From Actinoplanes sp. NBRC 103695 (GTDB lineage Bacteria > Actinomycetota > Actinomycetes > Mycobacteriales > Micromonosporaceae), in the NCBI RefSeq assembly GCF_030269485.1, contig NZ_BSTL01000012.1, positions 62,001 to 126,000 on the forward strand: a stretch of DNA of 64,000 nt, given 5' to 3'. Shown here one piece after another: positions 53,201-60,515 of the stretch (the first letter of the stretch is position 1; each line of letters opens with the position of its first letter). A program made the translations under genes and the position numbers. The notes under the pieces are model-generated. The model was not told where the DNA came from. It saw nothing but the letters and a program-made list of their open reading frames with translations, and ran no database searches.

Positions 53201-54558
53201 TCAACCCGGTGTCCGGCCGCTGCCTGGCCGTGCCCAAGGTGGAGTCGAACACCCAGCTCACCCTGGCCGCCTGCACCGCCGCCCAGTCGTGGAAGCTGCC
53301 CGTAACCCAGCCCGCCGCTGGAATTCCGGTGGTCCGCGACCCCGGAGCCCAGCGCACCACGGTCGGCGCCGCCGCAACCGTGGCCATCACCGCGGACGGC
53401 GGCACCGGTCCGCTGAGCTTCGATGCCGTGGGCCTGCCGGCCGGCCTGTCGATCGACGCCGGCACCGGCCGGATCTCCGAAACCACCGCCTACTCAGGCA
53501 TCTACCCGGTCACGGTCAGCGCCACCGCGGGCACAACGAACGGCGTGGTCTCGTTCCTGTGGGCCGTGTACGCGCCGCCGTCGCCGACCGCGATCACCGA
53601 CGTCACCGGCTCCTGGTGCGTCGACACCTTCAGCACGGTCCGCGGTTACGAATGCAACCGCACCGCCGCCCAGCAGTTCATCAGCAGCTCCGACGGCCGG
53701 TTGCGGACGGCCGACGGCCGGTGCCTGACACCGCGGGACGGCGGCACGTCGCTCGCCGCGCCGGCCTGCGACACCGCCGACAGCACCCAGACCTGGCGGC
53801 AGCAGCCGGACGGCACTCTGCTCAACATCGCCTCCGGTCGCTGCCTGACCAGTGACTCGTTCCGCAACGGGGCGGCGCTGACGCTGGCCCGCTGCCAGGT
53901 CACGGGATTCCAGCTGTGGACGATCCCGCCGACCGCGCCGGACGTCTCAAGCCCGGGACCGCAGCGGGGCACTGTCGGCACCGCGGTCACCCTGCCGATC
54001 AGTGCGAAGGCCAACGGTGGTGGCACGTTGACCTACAGCGCGACCGGCCTGCCCGCCGGACTCACCATCAACCCGGCGACGGGCGTCATCTCCGGTACGC
54101 CGGCCAAGGCGATCGCCGCCACTGCCGTGGTCACGGCCACCGAGGGCAGCGTCAGCAGCACCGCGTCGTTCCTCTGGGCCGTGTACGGTTCACCGCCCGT
54201 CGATGTGATCTCCGACGTCAGCGGCTCGTGGTGCGTCGACTTCTTCGACACGGTCCGAGGCTGGGAATGCAACCGCACCACCGCCCAGCGGTTCACCACC
54301 CGCTCCGACGGGCGGCTGCAGACGCCGGACACCAGATGCCTCACCCCGCAAGACGGAGGCAAGACGCTCGCCGTGGCGGCCTGCGGTGCCGCCGACGCCA
54401 CGCAGGTCTGGCGGCAGCAACCGGACGGCACTCTGCTCAACGTCGCTTCCAGCCTGTGCCTGACCAGCGACTCGTTCCGCAACGGGGCGGCCCTGAAGCT
54501 GGACGGCTGCCGGCTCACGGCGCTTCAACTCTGGTCGGTGCCCGCCCTGACCGGATAA
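50221..54558 (+). CDS. Giant secreted subtilase with five Ig-plus-ricin repeats
   Basis: A 1445-residue exported serine protease. Order: signal peptide, inhibitor-I9 propeptide (about 45-125), S8 domain with Asp158 (VFDSGVR), His187 (GHGTAVAG) and Ser342 (NGTSLSAP), then five tandem units of about 205 residues. Each unit has an Ig-like He_PIG part (LPAGLSIDAGTG...ISGT) and a beta-trefoil lectin part (CLTAP, QxW). All catalytic residues are intact, in contrast to the two pseudo-subtilases nearby. ATG 50221 with GGGAA upstream. Likely degrades or anchors to wall and environmental glycoproteins. Confidence 0.9.
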   Translation: MNRTFAAGTVLSLLSVTAVTFGVAARPPAASAHAAPAPAAGDPVPGSYVVRLADRPGLRAAEAVTGAARELTGRFGGRPTDVYTSALHGFSARLSPDQAADLADDPRVASVRQDVYLGFDAVQTDPPWNLDRVDQSTPALSGSFDVADASKAYIYVFDSGVRTTHTEFGGRVLNGLDGSDQGDCQGHGTAVAGAAASQTYGVAKNATVYAVRVTTGCDGHGQATNALKAIEWVTKNGPRPAVVNMSWGTGTVIQKDLEDAISQSSRDGITYVIAGSNSNQDACLESPQRTPEAITVGATDRTDRRAGFSNFGTCIDLFAPGTDIATTAWDSDTATTAANGTSLSAPLVTGAAAIYLSAHPDATPQQVRDALVGCAEPDLISDPGPGSPNRLLVLAGSCGATIRITNPGRQSTVRGRPVTITKAKATTASGTAPRYSATGLPAGVAIDASTGVISGTPATAGRATVQVTATDGTATVSTSFQWDVLLGYGPVSGVGGMCVDSDQGRLDEGNKIQLFTPCQQNWAARGDSTVAFVKGAEARCLAVSPAAGAPIVLSACTGADRQAWRAQADGTLRNPATGHCLTAPAAEKNVQLILAGCDGRAGQQWRLPSGVPPGAVQLDNPGFQVTRKGAEVWQKVTATTADSTQGLTFSAAGLPAGLSIDPGTGMISGTVARTVATTATVEVRSTAGTTATMSFGWQVADGVVSGVSGLCLDDRDGRTDDNNPIQLWSCVKAAKSQQIAVGTDNRLQLMGKCLTSYRDGPVEGNPIVLAPCGDAASQVWQPQTDGTLRNPASGKCLTAPAPSAGEQLIQSTCTGAGTQQWTLPTAAGATAITNPGRQDPVVGTAVDIRTAGTATGVTYRASGLPAGLSIDATTGRITGTPTTVGQGLATITAGTTGRTSFAWSVHHGQITGPGNLCVDDWLAATADGNKIVAYSCNAGNTQRWTVRADGMLETVGKCLTVAGDATTDGAVIVLYRCRGAGSQTWRPQSDGTLVNPVSGRCLAVPKVESNTQLTLAACTAAQSWKLPVTQPAAGIPVVRDPGAQRTTVGAAATVAITADGGTGPLSFDAVGLPAGLSIDAGTGRISETTAYSGIYPVTVSATAGTTNGVVSFLWAVYAPPSPTAITDVTGSWCVDTFSTVRGYECNRTAAQQFISSSDGRLRTADGRCLTPRDGGTSLAAPACDTADSTQTWRQQPDGTLLNIASGRCLTSDSFRNGAALTLARCQVTGFQLWTIPPTAPDVSSPGPQRGTVGTAVTLPISAKANGGGTLTYSATGLPAGLTINPATGVISGTPAKAIAATAVVTATEGSVSSTASFLWAVYGSPPVDVISDVSGSWCVDFFDTVRGWECNRTTAQRFTTRSDGRLQTPDTRCLTPQDGGKTLAVAACGAADATQVWRQQPDGTLLNVASSLCLTSDSFRNGAALKLDGCRLTALQLWSVPALTG
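51421..54558 (+). repeat. Five tandem protein-coding units (Ig-like plus ricin)
   Basis: Units start near 51421, 52060, 52710, 53325 and 53940, each about 600-640 bases. The first three share longer lectin parts; the last two (53325 and 53940 on) share almost identical stretches such as CNRTTAQ/CNRTAAQ and SDSFRNGAAL, indicating the most recent duplication. Confidence 0.75.
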
Positions 54559-54579
54559 CCGGTCATTAGTTTCGCCTGG

Positions 54580-55090
54580 TCGTCGACATCGGCCGGGTCG
54601 GCGTGCTGAGCGTGCTCGGCCGGCCGAACCATGTCCGCGACATCGTCCGGGCACTGCTCTGCCAGGTCGCGGTGCTGCACGCTCCCGACGACGTCCTCAT
54701 CGCGGTCGAGACGTCCGGCGGCGGCAACTGAGCCTCAAGGGGCGCACCCAGCACGTCGTCTCACCGGCCGGGCACCCCCAGGCTGACACCGTCACGCTCC
54801 GGCTGGCCGAGCTGGTCGCCCGCGAACTGTCCCCGCTACGCCTGAGCGACGAGCGCGAACAACTGCTGTCCCGGATCGTCCCGCTGACCGAGATGGTGCT
54901 CGGCGGCGGCCCCGGCACGGTGGACATCGCCCGCCGCTGGGTAACCGCCGGAGACCCGCGGATGCTGCGCGCCCCGATCGGCACCAACGGCGAAGGCGAG
55001 GCCGTGGTGCTCGACATCAAGGAATCGGCCTGGGGCGGCTCCGGCCCGCACGGGCTGATCGTCGGCGCCACCGGCAACATCGACTCGATC
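54580..55090 (+). pseudogene. EccC (type VII secretion ATPase) relic
   Basis: In two frames the sequence reads VDIGRVGVLSVLGRPNHVRD, VRALLCQVAVLHAPDDVLIA, then HVVSPAGHPQADTVTLRLAE, and RAPIGTNGEGEAVVLDIKES, GGSGPHGLIVGATG. These are the consecutive landmarks of the EccCa domain ending just before its P-loop (GATGSGKSE), where the sequence changes to unrelated residues. FtsK-type domains with Walker motifs are all gone. It ties the block historically to an ESX locus. Confidence 0.7.
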
Positions 55091-55414
55091 CGCGAGTACT
55101 CGATCGGCGCCTTCGCCTTCGCCTCCGCGGCCGACCGCCGCCATCGTTCCGACGATCTCCGCACGGCTGCGTTTGCGTTTGGGCCGGCCGGTGAGACCGA
55201 GGCTGCCAGTCAGCTCGGCTTCGAACCGCTCACCCGTATCCACCGGCGCGAGCAGCACAACCGAACGGCGTCGACCAGTCCGGAGGATGCGGTGCTGCTG
55301 GATCGGCTCGCCAATGTGATCGCGGACTGTATCTGACGCCCGATGTTCTGCCGGAGCGGGTGAACCTGTGCCCAGCTCGCAACGTCTGGTTAGGAGCGGC
55401 GAACGGAGGACCTG
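55091..55414 (+). other. Unassigned sequence after the EccC relic
   Basis: The relic frame remains open to 55336 (reading DDLRTAAFAFGPAGETEAAS, EDAVLLDRLANVIADC) but I recognise nothing in it. The last 60 bases hold the ribosome site GGAGG of the gene at 55415. Confidence 0.3.
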
Positions 55415-56776
55415 ATGCGTGTGGACGAAGCCGTGGAGGCGGACGCCCACCTCACAGACCTGCTCGCTCTCTACTATCTGGACGCGCTGGACCGGCGTTC
55501 GGCGGACCGGGTCGGCCGGCATCTCGAGGGGTGCGCCGACTGCCGGGCCGAGGCCGGCGCGGTGTGCGAGACGCTCGCCGCGCTGGGCCTGCTCTTCGGC
55601 TCGGGTGAGGAACTGCTCAACGCGTACGGAGCGCTGGGTGCGGCCGCGCCACCGGCCTTCCCGGAGCGGTTCGCGCCGCAGCAAATTCCGGAGCCGGACA
55701 GCCTCGTCCGTAGGATGGCCGAGGCGAGCGAAAGCGGCCGCTTCCGCCTCCGTCGCCGCAGCCGGGCCAGCGAGGACGGCGCCGGCACCGGCGACACTGA
55801 CCGGTCGGCGCCGGAACACAGCAGCGGCGCCGTCCGCCCGGACCGGGACAGCATCAGCGGTGCCGTGCGACGAAAGAAGGACGGCAATGCCACCGAGGTG
55901 AGCCGGGAGAAGGTCGGTCCACCGACCGCCCCGCCGGCGGCCAAACTCCCGCAGCGAAAGCCGGCTGCCATCGCACCGTCTCCGGCGCTGCGGCAGGCGA
56001 AGGCCGCGCCTACCCCGACGGAGATTCGCCCGCTCAAGTCGGTCAGGCCGATCGAGGCACCGGCCACCGTCGAGCCACCCGGAGCTGTACCGACATTTCG
56101 ATCGGCACCGCCGCCCCCATCGGCACCGCCGTCCCGGTCGGCACCGCCTCGACCGGCACCGGCACCGGCCCGACCGGCACCGGCCGTCCGACCGCCGGAG
56201 AAGCCGGTCGAGAGGCAGGCCGGACCGGCGCACCGGCAAATCCCGGCAAACACCGCGGTGGACCGGTCGGCAGCAATCGCCACACCGAACTCCCACGGCA
56301 GCCCGAGCCGCCCGCCCACCCGCCGGCCAGGTGTCACCACCAGCCGCCGTACCGGTGCCGTGGCCGCCTTGAGCGCCCTCGTCCTGGCCGCGTTGGCCGT
56401 GGCCGGCGTCTCGGCGAAATCTCTGCTCGCCGGGGCCGAGACCAAGCCCTCCGCCGGCGCCGCCCAGTCCGCCTCGACCTCGGCCACCGATCGGCGGACC
56501 GGCGTGGCCCTGTCGGTATCGGTCACCGCCAACGGCCAGGGCGTCACGACGACAGCCACGATCGCGGGACTTCACGAAGGGGCCGGCTACCGGCTCTTCG
56601 GCTACACCTTCGACGGCCGTCAGCGGCCGGTGGCCAACTGGACCGGTCGTAAGGGCTCGCAGCAGATCACCGGTGAGCTGCCGGTCGAGATCGCCGACAT
56701 CTCACACTTCGTCGTCACCCGCGATGCGAAGACGGTCGTCACGGCGTACCTGTCGAAGGGACCGGCCGGGAGGTAG
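55415..56776 (+). CDS. Second anti-sigma-like membrane protein with long Pro-rich linker
   Basis: A 453-residue protein. N-terminal His/Cys motif GRHLEGCADC like the ZAS anti-sigma domain (residues about 27-40), a long disordered region rich in Pro/Ala/Arg (about 110-310), a TM helix near 317-337 (AVAALSALVLAALAVAGV), then an ectodomain (LSVSVTANGQGVTTTATIAG, ISHFVVTRD) that matches that of the anti-sigma at 49396. No sigma gene is adjacent, so it may act on the sigma at 48711 or a distant one. GGAGG 6 bases before ATG. Confidence 0.75.
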   Translation: MRVDEAVEADAHLTDLLALYYLDALDRRSADRVGRHLEGCADCRAEAGAVCETLAALGLLFGSGEELLNAYGALGAAAPPAFPERFAPQQIPEPDSLVRRMAEASESGRFRLRRRSRASEDGAGTGDTDRSAPEHSSGAVRPDRDSISGAVRRKKDGNATEVSREKVGPPTAPPAAKLPQRKPAAIAPSPALRQAKAAPTPTEIRPLKSVRPIEAPATVEPPGAVPTFRSAPPPPSAPPSRSAPPRPAPAPARPAPAVRPPEKPVERQAGPAHRQIPANTAVDRSAAIATPNSHGSPSRPPTRRPGVTTSRRTGAVAALSALVLAALAVAGVSAKSLLAGAETKPSAGAAQSASTSATDRRTGVALSVSVTANGQGVTTTATIAGLHEGAGYRLFGYTFDGRQRPVANWTGRKGSQQITGELPVEIADISHFVVTRDAKTVVTAYLSKGPAGR

Positions 56777-56874
56777 CGAGGTATCACCGGCATCTCCAGT
56801 GAACAAAACCACTTTGGCGAACTCCACAGTGGTCAGTCACGTCTCGAGGGCACAACGCCTGCAAGGGAGAAGCA

Positions 56875-57693
56875 ATGCGGAGTATTGCCCAACGGACGCT
56901 GAGAATGTCCCTCGTCGGGACGATTGCGCTGCTGGTGGCATCCGGTGCCCCAGCCCAAGCTGCCGAAGGCCTCGACTATGTCGCCCTGGGGGACTCGTAT
57001 GCCGCCGGCGTCGGTGCCCTGAACTACGACCCCGCCTCGGGCGACTGCAAGCGCAGCCCGAACGGTTACCCCACACTGTGGGCAGACGCCCACAGCGTGA
57101 CCTCGTTCGCCAACGTCGGGTGCAACGGCGCCACGCTCGCGGACGTCCGCTCGACGCAACTGGCCGCCTTGAATCAGGACACCGACGTCGTGACCATCTC
57201 GATCGGCGGGAACGACGTCGCCTCCACAGAGACCGCGGTCGCCTGCCTGCTCGGCAGCGACGCCAACTGCACCGCGGCGGTCGACCGCTCGGTTTCCTAC
57301 ATCGACCAGACGCTGGGAACCGACCTCGACAGCACGTTCGCGGCGATCCGCCAGGCCGCGCCTAACGCGTCGGTGACCGTCGTCGGCTATCCCCTATTCA
57401 CCGACGAGGCAGCGACCTCGTGCGGCCTGAGCCTCACCAAGCGGCGGGCCCTGAACCGGGGCACTGCCGCGCTCGACGGAAAGCTGTCCGAGCGCGCTGA
57501 GGCCGCCGGCTTCGGGTTCGCCGACGCGCGTAGCGCCTTCGACGGGCACGGCGTGTGCTCGGCGGTGTCCTGGATCAACCCGTTCAGCCTCTCCCAGCTG
57601 AGAGAGACCTTCCACCCGACCGCCGTTGGGTACCGGCAGGGATACCTGCCGCTCCTCGACGCGATCCTGCCCGCTGAGGAAAAGCATCGGTGA
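56875..57693 (+). CDS. Secreted GDSL/SGNH lipase
   Basis: A 272-residue exported esterase resembling Streptomyces extracellular GDSL lipases. Signal peptide (MSLVGTIALLVASGAPAQA), block I VALGDSYAAGVG, block III ISIGGNDV, block V FHPTAVGY with the catalytic His. Cys pairs consistent with three disulfides. AAGGGAGAAG upstream of ATG 56875 gives a good ribosome site. Likely hydrolyses extracellular lipids or esters. Confidence 0.9.
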   Translation: MRSIAQRTLRMSLVGTIALLVASGAPAQAAEGLDYVALGDSYAAGVGALNYDPASGDCKRSPNGYPTLWADAHSVTSFANVGCNGATLADVRSTQLAALNQDTDVVTISIGGNDVASTETAVACLLGSDANCTAAVDRSVSYIDQTLGTDLDSTFAAIRQAAPNASVTVVGYPLFTDEAATSCGLSLTKRRALNRGTAALDGKLSERAEAAGFGFADARSAFDGHGVCSAVSWINPFSLSQLRETFHPTAVGYRQGYLPLLDAILPAEEKHR

Positions 57694-57720
57694 ACCCGTC
57701 CTCGAACAGCCGGCGGTTCT

Positions 57721-58638
57721 TCATTTGCCGGTGAGAGAAGGGCGTTCCGTCGCCAGCGGCTGCTGGCGGCGATAGTGGCCGGGTGCGACCCCGTACTGGC
57801 GGCGGAACGCTCCGGCGAAGGCGTACCCGTTGGCGTAGCCCACCTGGCGGGCGATCGTCGCCAGCGGCACCTGGGTCTCGCGGAGCAGGCGGGCCGCCCG
57901 GGTCAGGCGCCAGCCGATGAGGTATCTCATCGGGGGCTCGCCGACCAGGGAAGCGAAGCGTTCGCTGAAGACGGTCCGGGACATGCCGGCCACCTGGGCC
58001 AGCTTCGGGACGGTCCACGGTCGGTGGGGGCTCTCACGGATCTGATCGAGGGCTGCGGCGACGCCCGGGTCGGCAAGCTCGGCGCTGCCGCCGGTCCGCG
58101 TCGCTTCGCCGACCTGTCTCAGGACGTGGACGAGGATCAGGTCGACGAGCGCGGCCCGGGTCGCCGTCCCGCCGGGCCGATCGAGCGACGCGTCGGTCGC
58201 CAGCAGGTCCAGCAATGCCCGTAGGTCGGGCTGGTTGTCGTAGTCGGGCCTGATCCGCACCACCGCCGGCAGCGTGTGCATGAAGCGGTGGACCTGACTG
58301 TGATCGAGTTTGTAGCAGCCCAGGAGGAAGTCGATGTCGGCCGGTCCGGTCATGACCGGACCTGGTGCCCACAGGGTCTCCCAGCCGGTCATCGACCGTC
58401 GCACGGTGTGGCTGAGCACGTGCTCGGCGCCATGCGGAACGAGGACGATGTCGCCGCGCTGTACCCGCACCGGCTTGGCGCCCGGCGCGGCGACCCAGCC
58501 GGCGCCGTCCAGAACGGCGTGGAAGCCCATGCCGGTATTCGACGGGAAGCGGAAGCCCCAGGCGCCGACGGCCCGGACCCGGCAGGCAAATGCGGGGCCG
58601 GCGTGTCCGGCGCCGACGACGTCGCTGATCAAGTCCAC
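57721..58638 (-). CDS. AraC-family transcriptional regulator (cupin type)
   Basis: A 305-residue regulator. N-terminal cupin_6 sensor (WGFRFPSNTGMGFHAVLDGA; GDIVLVPHGAEH) and a complete C-terminal double helix-turn-helix (PKLAQVAGMSRTVFSERFAS; LATIARQVGYANGYAFAGAF; RRQYGVAPGHYR). GTG 58638. Divergent from the methyltransferase at 58725 with an 86-base gap, so it probably controls it. Confidence 0.88.
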   Translation of the reverse strand: MDLISDVVGAGHAGPAFACRVRAVGAWGFRFPSNTGMGFHAVLDGAGWVAAPGAKPVRVQRGDIVLVPHGAEHVLSHTVRRSMTGWETLWAPGPVMTGPADIDFLLGCYKLDHSQVHRFMHTLPAVVRIRPDYDNQPDLRALLDLLATDASLDRPGGTATRAALVDLILVHVLRQVGEATRTGGSAELADPGVAAALDQIRESPHRPWTVPKLAQVAGMSRTVFSERFASLVGEPPMRYLIGWRLTRAARLLRETQVPLATIARQVGYANGYAFAGAFRRQYGVAPGHYRRQQPLATERPSLTGK

Positions 58639-58724
58639 GTCGCGAGGCTAGTTCGGCGGAACGCGCATCCGTCCCGGACGCTGACGGATTTTCCCGTACG
58701 GCCGCCGATGTTTGTCTTGATGCC

Positions 58725-59561
58725 ATGGAATGCAAGGAACCAGAATTCGGCGAACTCGGGCCCTACGACAGGATGATTCCGGCGTACGTGCGCTGGGCCG
58801 AACCCGTGTCGGTGGCCCTCGCGGAGCACCTGCTGGCCGAGTGCGCGCTGCCCGCCGGAGCGGCGCTGCTGGACCATGGGGCCGGTACCGGCGGGTTCGC
58901 GGTCACGGCCGCCGAACGGGGTTTCCGGGTGGACGGGATCGACATTTCTCCGTTGCAGGCGGACTATCTGGCCGGCCGTCTGCACCCCTACACCGGCAGC
59001 AGGTCTGTGATCATGGACGGAGCGGCGCCCTTGGCCTATCCGTCAGCGCACTTCGACGGGGCGTTCTCGCTGTTCAGCGCCTTGTTCTTCGGTCCTGCCA
59101 CCCTGCCCGCGCTGACCGAGTTGGGCAGGGTCGTCCGGCCGGGCGGACCAGTGGCTGTCGCACACTGGGCGGACGCGAACGGCTCACCACTGCACGACAT
59201 TGTTCTCCGGGCGATCCACGAGATCCCGGAGGTGTTCCCCGAGCCGCTCGAACTGCCGCTGGATTACTTGAAGGCCGATGAGCTCGGTGGTCTCATGTCC
59301 GCGGCCGGCCTCGACGACGTGCGGGTGAAGCCCATCGATGTGGGCACCCCGTTGCCCCCGGCGCGCGACTTCCTGCGCGAGGTGCTGGCCCTCTTCGAAT
59401 CGCTCCCGCCCATCCGAGCGCTGAACTTCGCGCAGCTCCACCGGCTCAGCGAGGCTGTGGAGCAGGAGGTTCGCCGGGTCGAAGCGGAGGTCGGGCCTCG
59501 ACCAGCCGCGAAGGTGCATGTCGCCTACGGCCGGGTGCCGGAGCCGTACGCCGCTGCCTGA
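58725..59561 (+). CDS. SAM-dependent methyltransferase
   Basis: A 278-residue class I methyltransferase. Motif I LLDHGAGTGGFAVTAAERG (about residue 47), acidic residue after strand 2 in VDGIDISPLQ, motif post-II LGRVVRPGGPVAVAHWADAN. The C-terminal region has a helical cap. Substrate unknown. Shares about half its positions with the decayed copy at 20880. A strong terminator follows. Confidence 0.86.
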   Translation: MECKEPEFGELGPYDRMIPAYVRWAEPVSVALAEHLLAECALPAGAALLDHGAGTGGFAVTAAERGFRVDGIDISPLQADYLAGRLHPYTGSRSVIMDGAAPLAYPSAHFDGAFSLFSALFFGPATLPALTELGRVVRPGGPVAVAHWADANGSPLHDIVLRAIHEIPEVFPEPLELPLDYLKADELGGLMSAAGLDDVRVKPIDVGTPLPPARDFLREVLALFESLPPIRALNFAQLHRLSEAVEQEVRRVEAEVGPRPAAKVHVAYGRVPEPYAAA

Positions 59562-59580
59562 GCCGGCGTCGTTTGTAAGG

Positions 59581-59613
59581 TCTGTGGGCCGGCCGGCACG
59601 GTCGGCCCACAGA
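59581..59613. terminator. Bidirectional terminator hairpin
   Basis: TCTGTGGGCCG and CGGCCCACAGA form a perfect 11-bp stem with an 11-base loop in the gap between the convergent methyltransferase and DUF1684 genes. Confidence 0.75.
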
Positions 59614-59642
59614 GGTGCTCTCGATCGGTGACTACCGCCACC

Positions 59643-60461
59643 TCATGATCGAGGTTCCCGGCTGATCTCGTCTGTTCGTTCGAAGGGGTACTTCTCGCCC
59701 GCCTCGACCGCGATAGGCAGGCGGTTCTCGGGTGGCGGGAGCGGGCAGGTGCCGAACTCCGTGTAGGCGCACGGCAGGTTCGTGGCCCGGTTGAAGTCGA
59801 GCACCGCGGTGCCGTCGGCGGCCGTGGTCACGATCACCGAGCGGTTTGCCGCGTAGGTGGTTACGCCGGATGTCGCGTCGGTGAACACGGCTAGGTACAA
59901 GCCGGGTTTGAAGCCGTTGAACACCGTCAGCGCCAGGTCCTGCCCGCCGGCGGTGAATTCGATGCGGCCGGACGACTCGTATACGTGTTCCAGGCCCTCC
60001 ACCGCCGCGCCGACCGTTACGGCGCGCGGCTGGTCGAACGGGACGAACCGTGCGTCCAGCGCCCACTTCTCGTCCGGTGGGAAGGCCGGGGTGCGGCGGT
60101 ACGAGGTTCGCAGCTCGTTCTCGGGGTGCCGGGGCCGGATCAGATGGAGGCCGCCGCGTTTGGCCACCTCGATCACCGCGTCGTCGTACCGGGCGTTGAT
60201 GCCGCCCCGCTCGGTGATCACCGGGAAGGTGAAGGTGCCTGTCGTCTCGGCCCCGTCGACCGTCAGCGATTCACCCTCGGCCAGCTCGACGACGACCACG
60301 CCGTCGGCCGACAGGTGCCACGTGCCGGGCGCGTCCGGGAACCGCCGCGGTGTCGCGTCCAGGAAGTTAAGACTGGTCACGGCGAGGAACCCGTGCGGGT
60401 CGGTCCGTTGGCGTTCGTGTTTGTCGTGCCACTGCTGCCATGCTTCGGCGAAGGAACTCAC
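59643..60461 (-). CDS. DUF1684 family protein
   Basis: A 272-residue protein with the DUF1684 layout: N-terminal AWQQWHDKHERQRTDPHGFL, central beta-rich DARFVPFDQPRAVTV, C-terminal LDFNRATNLPCAYTEFGTCP and LPIAVEAGEKYPF with conserved Cys and Glu. Function unknown. GTG 60461 is chosen because GAGGTGAT lies about 8 bases upstream; ATG 60500 would add 13 residues. Confidence 0.83.
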   Translation of the reverse strand: MSSFAEAWQQWHDKHERQRTDPHGFLAVTSLNFLDATPRRFPDAPGTWHLSADGVVVVELAEGESLTVDGAETTGTFTFPVITERGGINARYDDAVIEVAKRGGLHLIRPRHPENELRTSYRRTPAFPPDEKWALDARFVPFDQPRAVTVGAAVEGLEHVYESSGRIEFTAGGQDLALTVFNGFKPGLYLAVFTDATSGVTTYAANRSVIVTTAADGTAVLDFNRATNLPCAYTEFGTCPLPPPENRLPIAVEAGEKYPFERTDEISREPRS

Positions 60462-60515
60462 GGCCGGATCACCTCGATGTCTGATCGGTTTACGGTTCAT
60501 CTGTCGGACAGCGGC

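Noticed and set aside
53325..54558. The near-identical last two units as a possible assembly duplication
   Set aside because: They differ at many codons along their length, so they are separate units of one gene, although repeat number should be checked with long reads.
54836..56575. A 579-codon antisense frame over the second anti-sigma-like gene
   Set aside because: Antisense of a Pro/Ala-rich linker gives Gly/Arg-rich low complexity; the plus strand has the ribosome site, Zn motif and TM helix.
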